A program made the position numbers and the translations under genes. Positions 1 to 5,752 of a stretch of 15,653 bases of DNA are shown piece after piece (positions within the stretch are counted from its first letter, which is position 1; every line of letters begins with the position of its first letter). The DNA comes from Fusobacterium sp. (GTDB lineage: Bacteria; Fusobacteriota; Fusobacteriia; Fusobacteriales; Fusobacteriaceae). The DNA lies in assembly GCA_018457305.1 (NCBI GenBank), contig JAGYHM010000016.1, positions 1-15,653 on the forward strand. The letters run 5' to 3'. Under the pieces are notes generated by a model that saw only the letters and a program-made list of their open reading frames with translations, ran no database searches and was not told where the DNA came from.

Positions 1-1
1 C

Positions 2-55
2 GCGACACAATATAGTTTAATAAGAGATAAGAATGAATATGAACAATATTCCTAA
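2..55 (+). CDS. possible 3' end of an upstream gene (partial)
   Basis: One frame stays open from the left edge to a TAA at 53-55. It gives 17 residues of ordinary protein-like composition, ending NEYEQYS. The other two + frames stop within about 20 bases. The end abuts the repeat that follows, as expected for a gene end. A random open frame this short is quite possible in AT-rich DNA, so the call is weak and no function can be given. Confidence 0.35.
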   Translation, partial: ATQYSLIRDKNEYEQYS

Positions 56-232
56 AGAAATTATAGTTTGACTTTTGGCTCGCCCGCTTTGCTGCTCGCT
101 AGTTTGCGACGGCGTGCCGTCGCCTCACACTTAAAAAGATATTAAATTTTATAAAAATAATTTTTGGGGGTTTGGGGGCGAAGCCCCCATGAGAGAGGCG
201 AGCAGTCCGAAGGACGCGGGTCGCCTTTTTTT
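54..232. repeat. GC-rich mosaic hairpin repeat, copy A (BIME-like)
   Basis: This GC-rich intergenic block shares stretches with the block at 4889-5108, including a left edge of the type GAAATTATA-TGACTTTTGG and a central TTTGGGGGTTTG. It consists of two related units in inverted orientation. The right unit (about 155-232, + strand) has GGGGGC-GAA-GCCCCC (174-188), then GCGAGCAG, a GTCC-GAA-GGAC stem and TCGCC before a T run. The left unit (about 68-135, read on the - strand) has the perfect 8-bp stem GCGACGGC/GCCGTCGC (106-123) and another GCGAGCAG near the outer end. The layout resembles bacterial interspersed mosaic elements made from inverted REP pairs. No transposase is visible. Confidence 0.75.
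197..232 (+). terminator. terminator-like hairpin at the right end of repeat A
   Basis: GGCGA (197-201) pairs with TCGCC (221-225) around an inner GTCC-GAA-GGAC stem, and seven T follow (226-232). It would insulate the promoter at 303 from upstream transcription. It is part of repeat A, so it may be a by-product of the repeat rather than a dedicated terminator. Confidence 0.6.
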
Positions 233-302
233 ATTAAATTATTTTTTTTTAAAATTAAAAACAAAAAACTAAATACGTCACAAACAACATTATTTTGATG
301 GG

Positions 303-333
303 TTGACAAAATTCGGGGGGGGGGTGGTAAAAT
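303..333 (+). promoter_or_regulatory. sigma-70 promoter with G10 tract in the spacer (probable phase-variable switch)
   Basis: A perfect -35 TTGACA (303-308) is followed after 19 nt by TAAAAT (328-333). TGG sits directly before the -10, giving an extended -10. The spacer contains ten consecutive G (315-324). With G10 the spacing is 19, and loss of two G would give the optimal 17. Poly-G or poly-C tracts at this place switch transcription by slipped-strand mispairing in Neisseria porA and opc. The first gene starts 59 nt downstream of the -10, with AAGGAG at 376-381. Confidence 0.8.
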
Positions 334-391
334 ATTATAAATAGAAATAAATAAAAAAATATTATATTAAAGAATAAGGAGCAAAAATTAA

Positions 392-604
392 ATGGAAAAA
401 ATAACTGTGGGAATAATATTTTTTATAGGAATAATATCTCTTATTAGTTCCATTTTAGATTTAGATTGGGTATTTCAAGGAAAAATTATATTTTTTATTG
501 AGATATTTGGGAGAGAAATAACTAGGTGGATTATGATAATACTTTCATTGGCTATAATAATATTATCTGTTTTATTCTTTTTAGATATAATTAAAATATC
601 ATAA
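392..604 (+). CDS. small two-helix membrane protein, Imm17-like
   Basis: The 70-residue protein has two hydrophobic helices, about residues 4-22 and 46-65. They are joined by a short loop containing DLDWVF and FGREITR. This layout, a first helix ending in a D/N-W motif and then FGR-x3-R leading into the second helix, recalls the Imm17 family of small membrane proteins found in polymorphic-toxin immunity loci. I assign that from remembered pattern only. AAGGAG lies 10 nt before the ATG. It is the first gene of the five-gene operon and directly downstream of the poly-G promoter. No toxin gene is present in the window, so an immunity role is not supported by context, and a membrane anchor or partner for the SPFH protein encoded last is equally possible. 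Confidence 0.7.
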   Translation: MEKITVGIIFFIGIISLISSILDLDWVFQGKIIFFIEIFGREITRWIMIILSLAIIILSVLFFLDIIKIS

Positions 605-633
605 ACTTATTTAGATATAAATTGGAGGTTTCA

Positions 634-837
634 ATGAGCAGATTTAAAAAAATAATATCAAATGTTAAAAGTGTAAAACCTGAACATGAAAAAATTTTTA
701 AAAATAAATCTGAAACAGAAACTATCAAATGTAAAAATTGTGGGGCTCCAAGAAATACAAATACTAATTTAACTATATGTGATTATTGTGGTTTTAAATT
801 TATGGATATAGATGCTGAAATTAGGGAGGATAAATGA
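634..837 (+). CDS. small zinc-ribbon protein
   Basis: The product has 67 residues. The ATG at 634 is preceded by GGAGG (624-628) at 5 nt, so I prefer it to an in-frame TTG at 622 that lies within or before the ribosome site. The N-terminal half is basic (about 30 residues rich in Lys). It is followed by a four-cysteine zinc ribbon, CKNCG at 33-37 and CDYCG at 49-53, with 12 residues between the pairs. The tail is acidic (DIDAEIRED). There is no membrane segment. The stop overlaps the next start by 4 nt, implying translational coupling to the larger zinc-ribbon protein. Function is unknown; zinc ribbons of this kind bind protein or nucleic acid. Confidence 0.8.
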   Translation: MSRFKKIISNVKSVKPEHEKIFKNKSETETIKCKNCGAPRNTNTNLTICDYCGFKFMDIDAEIREDK

Positions 838-1601
838 TAGAAAAATGGAATAAATTTTTAAATAAAATAGAAAATAGATTTTATTCTTCTGTAAGTGATG
901 CAAAAGAAACTTGTTTAGAATTATTGGAAGAAAATCATTATAACTATAATGAAACTATGAGGGCATATACAGGAATGAAAGCTCAGATAGAGGGACTAAT
1001 AAAAAAAATTGATACTACTTGGGATGAAAAAGTAGTTGATAAATTAAAAGAAAAAAAATTAGATTGGGTAGATTTATTAGAAAAGAAAAATAAATTAACC
1101 GAAAAATTATGGGAATATCTTAGAGAAGAGAGTATAAAAATTGAGGGGGAAATATCTTTAAAATATTATGATAAAGTCATAAGACTTATGGATGAAGATT
1201 TTTTATGTACTCAATGTTCTGCTAAACTTGAAATAATAAAAAATTTATATAGAGCACAATACATAACTTGTGAATATTGTAATAGAGTAAATACATTTAC
1301 TCCATCAACAAAAGTAGGACAATTAAATTATGGAATAATTGAAAATATATTAAATTTAGAATATTTTAAAGAGAAAAAAGAGTTAGAAGATTTGTGTATA
1401 AACTTAAAAGAAAAAGCTCAAGAAAACAAATTAACTTCAGATGAATGGAAAAATTATAAAGAGAAATATATAGAATTTTTTAAAAAATATTTTAAAGAAA
1501 GAATAAAGTTAAATATTATTTATAAAGAAAGATATGAAGATGATATAGAAAGAAAAGTGGAAGAATTAGAAACTGAAGAAAAATATATTAAACTTTGTTA
1601 A
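834..1601 (+). CDS. helical protein with central zinc ribbon
   Basis: The product has 255 residues, mostly charged and predicted helical. A four-cysteine zinc ribbon lies in the middle: CTQC at 125-128 and CEYC at 146-149. The N-terminal 115 residues (Lys/Glu/Leu-rich, for example the stretch around 70-100) and the C-terminal 80 residues look like coiled or bundled helices flanking the ribbon. No signal peptide or membrane segment is visible, so it is probably cytoplasmic or recruited to the membrane. GGGAGG lies just upstream, and ATGA overlaps the preceding stop. In B. subtilis a zinc-ribbon protein (YdjG) shares an operon with the SPFH-type YdjI. The pairing here is analogous, but I do not claim orthology. 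I cannot name the family. Confidence 0.8.
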   Translation: MIEKWNKFLNKIENRFYSSVSDAKETCLELLEENHYNYNETMRAYTGMKAQIEGLIKKIDTTWDEKVVDKLKEKKLDWVDLLEKKNKLTEKLWEYLREESIKIEGEISLKYYDKVIRLMDEDFLCTQCSAKLEIIKNLYRAQYITCEYCNRVNTFTPSTKVGQLNYGIIENILNLEYFKEKKELEDLCINLKEKAQENKLTSDEWKNYKEKYIEFFKKYFKERIKLNIIYKERYEDDIERKVEELETEEKYIKLC

Positions 1602-1626
1602 TATAAAAAAATAGGAGGTAGGTATT

Positions 1627-2187
1627 ATGGAAATAAATGGAATTAGTTTTGAGGATTGGGCAGCTGCAGCTGCAAATATTGCTTACGGGACACCTTTTGA
1701 AAAAATATTAGAAATATTAGGTATAGAAGAAGCAGTATGGGAAGATACAAATAAAAAATGGGGAGAAAAGTTAGGAGATTTAATGGCAAGTGATATGCAA
1801 GTAGCTACTAAATATGCAGAAATTTTCTCTAATCCAAAAGTTGGAAAATTTGCTGAAGCAGATACAGGAACAGCAAGCATGGAAGACACATTAAAAATAG
1901 CTCCTGATTATGATACATATATGAAAATATTTATGCATCAATCAAAAGCTGCTGAGGTTGGATTAGATCCAGGAGAAATTTTAGCAGAATATGGATTAAA
2001 TATTGGACAATGGGGACAGTTAAATTCTCATTGGTCTGAATGGGTAAGAGTAAATATCAATGAAAATGAAGATCCAGAAGCCATGGCTCAATTAGAAGCC
2101 AATAATAAGTGGGAAGAATATTTTGACAAATACTATGCAGACTATGAAGAGGATTTAGCAGATGATATAGATTTTGATGATGAATAA
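1627..2187 (+). CDS. acidic protein with internal repeat, DUF6620-like
   Basis: The product has 186 residues; AGGAGG (1613-1618) lies 8 nt before the ATG. The opening, INGISFEDWAAAAANIAYG and then a helix ending ILGIEEAVW, matches my memory of the DUF6620 family, but no search was possible. The fold appears to repeat. Residues 7-50 end in VW-x3-N-x2-W (W38, N42, W45). Residues 95-140 end in QW-x3-N-x2-W (W129, N133, W136), each after a short helix and a GI/GL motif. The C-terminal 20 residues are almost all Asp/Glu and Tyr, giving a strongly acidic tail. The protein is soluble with no signal peptide. Base composition is visibly less AT-rich than its neighbours. Function is unknown; a partner of the SPFH protein encoded 15 nt downstream is my inference. 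Confidence 0.75.
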   Translation: MEINGISFEDWAAAAANIAYGTPFEKILEILGIEEAVWEDTNKKWGEKLGDLMASDMQVATKYAEIFSNPKVGKFAEADTGTASMEDTLKIAPDYDTYMKIFMHQSKAAEVGLDPGEILAEYGLNIGQWGQLNSHWSEWVRVNINENEDPEAMAQLEANNKWEEYFDKYYADYEEDLADDIDFDDE

Positions 2188-2202
2188 AATATAAGGAGTT
2201 GT

Positions 2203-3162
2203 ATGTTTAATGAATTTCGTAGTGTGATAGAATGGAAAAATCCGAATGAAAAAGAAATTTTTATTAAATTTAAAAATGAGAATGGAGAAATAAAAAATAC
2301 TTCTAAGTTAATATTACAAGTAGGACAAGGAGCTATTTTAACTTATGAGGGAAAAATTGAAGAAGTATTATTAGAAGAGGGAATTTATGATTTAAAAACT
2401 TCTAACATACCTTTCATCACAAAATTAAAAAAATTTTTAGAATTAAGGAATAGAAGTGAACATATATTAGGAATATGGTTTTTTAGGAAAGCTGATATAG
2501 TTAATATGCGTTGGGGTACAGCAGTTCCAATTGCATATAATGATCCTTTTTATACTTTTCCTATTTTACTTTCAGCATTTGGAAATTATAGTATAAAAAT
2601 AACAAAACCAGTAGAATTTTTTACAAATATTGTTGCAGGTAAAAATTTAATTACAAGTTTTGAAGTAAAAGAAATATTTTTATCAAGAATTACTCAGCCT
2701 ATAACAGATTATTTAGCAAATGCAAAATTTTCTTATGTAGATATAGACAGTAATTTAAATAACATTGCAACTAATCTAAAAGAAAAAAGTAGAGAAATTT
2801 TTGAAGGTTTAGGCTTTGAACTTTTAGATTTTCGTATTGAGGGAACACAATTTGACAAAGAGACTTTAGATAGAATAAACGAGGTATCAGAAGTTCAAGC
2901 AGATGTAAAATCTTCAAGCATAGCTGGAATTGATTATGTAGAGATGCAAAAATTAAAAGCATTGAAAGATGCTGCTAAAAATCAAGGGAGTATTGGAGTT
3001 CTTACAGGAGTTAATTTAATACAAAATACAAATGCAGAAATTAAAGAAAATAAAAAAGATATAAAATCTAAATTACTAAAATTAAAAGAATTATTAGATT
3101 TAGATTTAATAAGTAAAGAAGAATTTGATGAAAAAAAGAAAAAATTATTAGAAGAATTTTAA
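2203..3162 (+). CDS. SPFH/Band-7 domain protein (YdjI/virion-core-like) with C-terminal SHOCT
   Basis: The product has 319 residues. Residues about 10-235 have the order typical of YdjI-like SPFH proteins. The start has an EWK-NPNE strand, then VGQGAI around 40-45 and the long EVLLEEGIYDLKTSNIP. Later come RWGTAVPIAYNDP (104-115) and a helical stretch ending in GFELLDFRIEG (204-214). Residues 226-262 are Ala/Lys/Glu-rich, as in SPFH oligomerisation helices. The last 31 residues (289-319) match a SHOCT domain, LLKLKELLDLDLISKEEFDEK. SPFH proteins form large membrane-bound rings or scaffolds; SHOCT is a short oligomerisation or targeting motif often found with them. No transmembrane helix is evident. 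AAGGAG lies 4 nt before the ATG. It is the last gene of the operon and the likely core of the module. Confidence 0.85.
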   Translation: MFNEFRSVIEWKNPNEKEIFIKFKNENGEIKNTSKLILQVGQGAILTYEGKIEEVLLEEGIYDLKTSNIPFITKLKKFLELRNRSEHILGIWFFRKADIVNMRWGTAVPIAYNDPFYTFPILLSAFGNYSIKITKPVEFFTNIVAGKNLITSFEVKEIFLSRITQPITDYLANAKFSYVDIDSNLNNIATNLKEKSREIFEGLGFELLDFRIEGTQFDKETLDRINEVSEVQADVKSSSIAGIDYVEMQKLKALKDAAKNQGSIGVLTGVNLIQNTNAEIKENKKDIKSKLLKLKELLDLDLISKEEFDEKKKKLLEEF

Positions 3163-3179
3163 AATATATATAAATTAAA

Positions 3180-3213
3180 GAAAGATATTGAAAATTATTT
3201 CAATATCTTTTTT
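3180..3213 (+). terminator. rho-independent terminator of the SPFH operon
   Basis: AAAGATATTGAAA (3181-3193) pairs perfectly with TTTCAATATCTTT (3198-3210) around an ATTA loop, with a T run to 3213. It lies 18 nt after the SPFH stop codon and separates this operon from pepD. Confidence 0.85.
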
Positions 3214-3265
3214 ATGTATAAGAAAATTACAAAAAAATTTCTAACTTATTTTATCAAAAAATAGG

Positions 3266-3294
3266 TTGCTTTTAAGAAAAATAATTAGTAAAAT
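3266..3294 (+). promoter_or_regulatory. promoter for pepD
   Basis: TTGCTT (3266-3271), a 17-nt spacer, then TAAAAT (3289-3294). It predicts a start near 3301 and a leader of about 68 nt with AAAGGAG before the ATG at 3369. The rest of 3214-3368 is AT-rich with no other recognisable element. Confidence 0.6.
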
Positions 3295-3368
3295 ATTTTT
3301 GTAGAAAGAAATAATAATTTAATTTTGAGAAACGATAAAATTTTTTTTTAAATTGAAAGGAGATTATT

Positions 3369-4844
3369 ATGGCTTGTACTACTATTCTTGTGGGGAAAAA
3401 TGCTAGTTATGATGGTTCAACTCTTGTAGCAAGAGATGTTGATTCTGGTTCTACGTCTTTTAATCCACAAAAATTTATTGTTGTTCAACCAAGTGAGCAA
3501 CCAAAAGTTTATAAATCAGTTATATCAAAAGTAGAAATTCCTTTACCAGAAAATCCAATGCGTTATACTATGACACCTAACGCAATAGATACAAGAGGAA
3601 TTTGGGGTTCTTGTGGAGTAAATATTTTAAATGTTTCTATGTCAGCAACAGAAACTATTACATCTAATACAAGAGTTCAAGCAGCTGACCCATTAGTTCC
3701 AGGTGGAATTGGAGAAGAGGATATGGTGACAATTTTATTACCGTATATAAAATCTGCTCGTGATGGAGTTAAACTTTTAGCAAAATATTTAGAAGAATAT
3801 GGAACTTATGAAATGAATGCAATTGCATTTCAAGATGAAAATGAAATTTGGTGGTTAGAAACTATTGGAGGACATCACTGGATAGCAAAAAGAGTTCCAG
3901 ATGATGAGTATGTTATAGCAGCAAATCAATTTGGAATAGATTATTTTGATTTGACTGACGCTTTTGGGGAACAAAAAGAACATATGTGTTCAGCAGATTT
4001 AAGAGAATTTATAGAAAAATATCATTTAGATTTATCTTTAAATTTTGAAAATGATTCAGCAGAAGAAAATCAAAAAATGTTTAATGCAAGATTAGCTTTC
4101 GGGAGTCATACAGATGCAGACCACACTTATAATACACCTCGTACTTGGGTATTACAAAGATATTTTAATGCTAATTCAAATTATTGGGACGGAGCAGAAG
4201 CAGATTACAGACCTGATTCTGATGACATTCCTTGGTCGAGAATATCAGAAAAGAAAATTACAATAGAAGATATTAAATATGCACTATCTAATCATTATCA
4301 AGGAACTCCTTATGACCCTTACGGAAAATATGGAGATAATTCTTATAGAGGAATGTTTAGACCAATAGCGGTAAATAGAAATAGTTTCTTGGGACTTGTT
4401 CAAATAAGACCTTATATGCCAGATGCAATTAAGGCTGTTGAATGGCTTGCATTTAGTTCAAATGTATTTAATGCAATGTTGCCTTTCTATGTAAATATAG
4501 ATAAGACTCCAGAGTATTTTGCAAATACAACTGCAAGAGTAACAACAGATAATTTCTATTGGACAAATCGTTTAATTGCTGCAATGTCAGATGCACATTA
4601 CAGAGAAACTTCAAATCTAATTGAACAATATCAAATAAAATTAGAAGCAAAATGTGGAACAATTATAAATAAATTTGATGAAAAAATGAAAAATTTATCT
4701 TACGAAGAAGCAAGAGAAATTTGTGAAGAAGCGAACGAAGAAATTTCAAGAGAAGCGAGAAAAGAAACAGAAAATTTACTAGATAAAGTTTTATACACTG
4801 TTAGTTTAAAAATGAAAAATTCTTTTGCTCGTTCAGATGCTTAA
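3369..4844 (+). CDS. pepD: C69 family dipeptidase (cytoplasmic Ntn-hydrolase)
   Basis: The product has 491 residues, close to the usual length of PepD enzymes. The N-terminus, MACTTILVGKNASYDGSTLV followed by ARD, carries the family signature. Cys3 is the expected nucleophile, which must become the N-terminal residue, and the DGST-x-ARD block comes just after it. Further family-typical blocks are GIWGSCGVN (77-85), WWLETIGGHHW (160-170) and a C-terminal Glu/Lys-rich helix. These enzymes cleave a range of dipeptides and supply amino acids from imported peptides, which fits a fermentative peptide user. There is no signal peptide. Met removal alone would leave Ala before Cys3, so autocatalytic trimming is expected. 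The gene has its own promoter and terminator, and codon use looks less AT-biased than in neighbours, suggesting good expression. Confidence 0.92.
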   Translation: MACTTILVGKNASYDGSTLVARDVDSGSTSFNPQKFIVVQPSEQPKVYKSVISKVEIPLPENPMRYTMTPNAIDTRGIWGSCGVNILNVSMSATETITSNTRVQAADPLVPGGIGEEDMVTILLPYIKSARDGVKLLAKYLEEYGTYEMNAIAFQDENEIWWLETIGGHHWIAKRVPDDEYVIAANQFGIDYFDLTDAFGEQKEHMCSADLREFIEKYHLDLSLNFENDSAEENQKMFNARLAFGSHTDADHTYNTPRTWVLQRYFNANSNYWDGAEADYRPDSDDIPWSRISEKKITIEDIKYALSNHYQGTPYDPYGKYGDNSYRGMFRPIAVNRNSFLGLVQIRPYMPDAIKAVEWLAFSSNVFNAMLPFYVNIDKTPEYFANTTARVTTDNFYWTNRLIAAMSDAHYRETSNLIEQYQIKLEAKCGTIINKFDEKMKNLSYEEAREICEEANEEISREARKETENLLDKVLYTVSLKMKNSFARSDA

Positions 4845-4853
4845 AAAAAATTT

Positions 4854-4884
4854 TAGGAGGAGATTTTAATCTTCTCCTATTTTT
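4854..4884 (+). terminator. rho-independent terminator of pepD
   Basis: AGGAGGAGATT (4855-4865) pairs with AATCTTCTCCT (4868-4878) with one G-U pair, followed by a T run at 4880-4884. It begins 10 nt after the pepD stop. Confidence 0.8.
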
Positions 4885-4888
4885 ATAT

Positions 4889-5108
4889 TCAAGGAAATTA
4901 TAATCTGACTTTTGGGCTCGCTACGACCTTAACGGTCTGCTCGCCCTTTTTGGTGTTGGGGCTATCGCCCCAACACCCCAATATAAAAAATAATTTGGAG
5001 ATTTATCTAAATAGGTTATTGTAAAAAAAAATTTGGGGGTTTGTGGCGTAGCCTCAAGCCTCGCAGAGAAGGGAGACAGTGAGCAGAGCGAACGCTGTCT
5101 CCCCTTTT
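4889..5108. repeat. GC-rich mosaic hairpin repeat, copy B (BIME-like)
   Basis: This is the second copy of the element at 54-232, located between the pepD terminator and the next operon. The left unit (4891-4993, read on the - strand) has an outer GCGAGCAG with an ACC-GTTAA-GGT stem. It also has the perfect 11-bp hairpin GGTGTTGGGGC/GCCCCAACACC (4952-4977, loop TATC). The right unit (5022-5108, + strand) has TTTGGGGGTTTG, then GTGAGCAG with an AGCG-AA-CGCT stem. That stem is enclosed by GGGAGACAG/CTGTCTCCC (5071-5103). The sequence of each stem differs from copy A while the layout is kept. Nothing suggests a coding function in 4845-5204. Confidence 0.75.
5071..5108 (+). terminator. terminator-like hairpin at the right end of repeat B
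   Basis: GGGAGACAG (5071-5079) pairs perfectly with CTGTCTCCC (5095-5103), an inner AGCG-AA-CGCT stem is possible, and TTTT follows. The T run is short. It occupies the same place as the 197-232 hairpin in copy A. Confidence 0.45.
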
Positions 5109-5122
5109 GGTAAAAATTATTA

Positions 5123-5149
5123 TTGAAAATTTTAATTTTTTGTGATAAT
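5123..5149 (+). promoter_or_regulatory. putative promoter for the 5205-6673 gene pair
   Basis: TTGAAA (5123-5128), then TGT followed by GATAAT (5144-5149), an extended -10 with a 15-nt spacer; TAATAT at 17 nt is an alternative. It lies just right of repeat B and about 56 nt before the ATG. AT-richness makes chance matches likely. Confidence 0.4.
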
Positions 5150-5204
5150 ATATAAAAAACATAATAATTATTTTTAATAATTTTTATTCAGGAGAAAATT
5201 AAAG

Positions 5205-5747
5205 ATGATAGATTTTAATAAAATAAATAAAATGATAGACTTAATAGAAAGTAATGAAATTTTAGAAGACTGTTCATTCAATGAATTTGCAATAGAATTT
5301 TATACAGAAGTGAAACTAATACCTCTATCAAAATATTTAAGAACAAACAATAGAATAAAGAAACTTCCTAAAATTATGAATATGAGAAAGGCAGGAGAAC
5401 TTTTAAGTTTCACTGAAACTGATGATGAGACTTTGGCTTTTTTAAAAAGAAAAGGCCATTCACAGATACCACAATTAGATTTTAGGACAATAATGCTACT
5501 CAGAAAGATAGACCCGATTGATAACTGGAAAAAAATTCTGACTTTATTTAATGGAGAAAAATCGGTTGAAGAAATAAATTTATCAACAAGACCTATTTTA
5601 TTTCCACAAGAAATAGAAAAATTAGAAAATTTTATAAAAGATGAATTAAAAATAAAAGATGAAGAATTTGAAAAATTTATGAAATTGTATACTAAGGCTA
5701 TTAAAAATAAAGAAATTTTAAAAGCTATAAAAAAATTGAGTAGGTAG
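5205..5747 (+). CDS. hypothetical cytoplasmic helical protein
   Basis: The product has 180 residues and I do not recognise it. It is charged and mostly helical, with no signal peptide, membrane segment or metal-binding cluster; a single Cys (24) and a single Trp are present. The central region (about 45-110) contains KLPKIMNMRKAGELLSF and DFRTIMLLRKIDPIDNWKK, which look like an alpha-helical domain. The C-terminal 45 residues are Lys/Glu-rich helix. GGAG (5191-5194) lies 10 nt before the ATG. It is separated by only 5 nt from the next gene, so the two are surely co-transcribed and probably work together. Strong codon bias typical of the window supports a real gene. Confidence 0.75.
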   Translation: MIDFNKINKMIDLIESNEILEDCSFNEFAIEFYTEVKLIPLSKYLRTNNRIKKLPKIMNMRKAGELLSFTETDDETLAFLKRKGHSQIPQLDFRTIMLLRKIDPIDNWKKILTLFNGEKSVEEINLSTRPILFPQEIEKLENFIKDELKIKDEEFEKFMKLYTKAIKNKEILKAIKKLSR

Positions 5748-5752
5748 ATAAG

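Noticed and set aside
162..188. G-quadruplex from the G-runs in repeat A
   Set aside because: Only two G5 runs occur on one strand, and the second pairs perfectly with GCCCCC, so the hairpin explains it better.
315..324. G10 run as a sequencing or assembly artefact
   Set aside because: Its length may well be uncertain by a base or two, but its position between a perfect -35 and an extended -10 makes chance or pure artefact unlikely. I keep it as a finding.
392..604. Toxin-immunity pair based on the Imm17-like protein
   Set aside because: No toxin domain, Rhs/YD repeats or secretion signal is seen nearby, so immunity is not supported within the window.
1683..1889. Open frame on the - strand inside the DUF6620-like gene
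   Set aside because: It lies antisense to a gene with a good ribosome site and consistent composition, has no plausible ribosome site of its own, and its product has no recognisable features.
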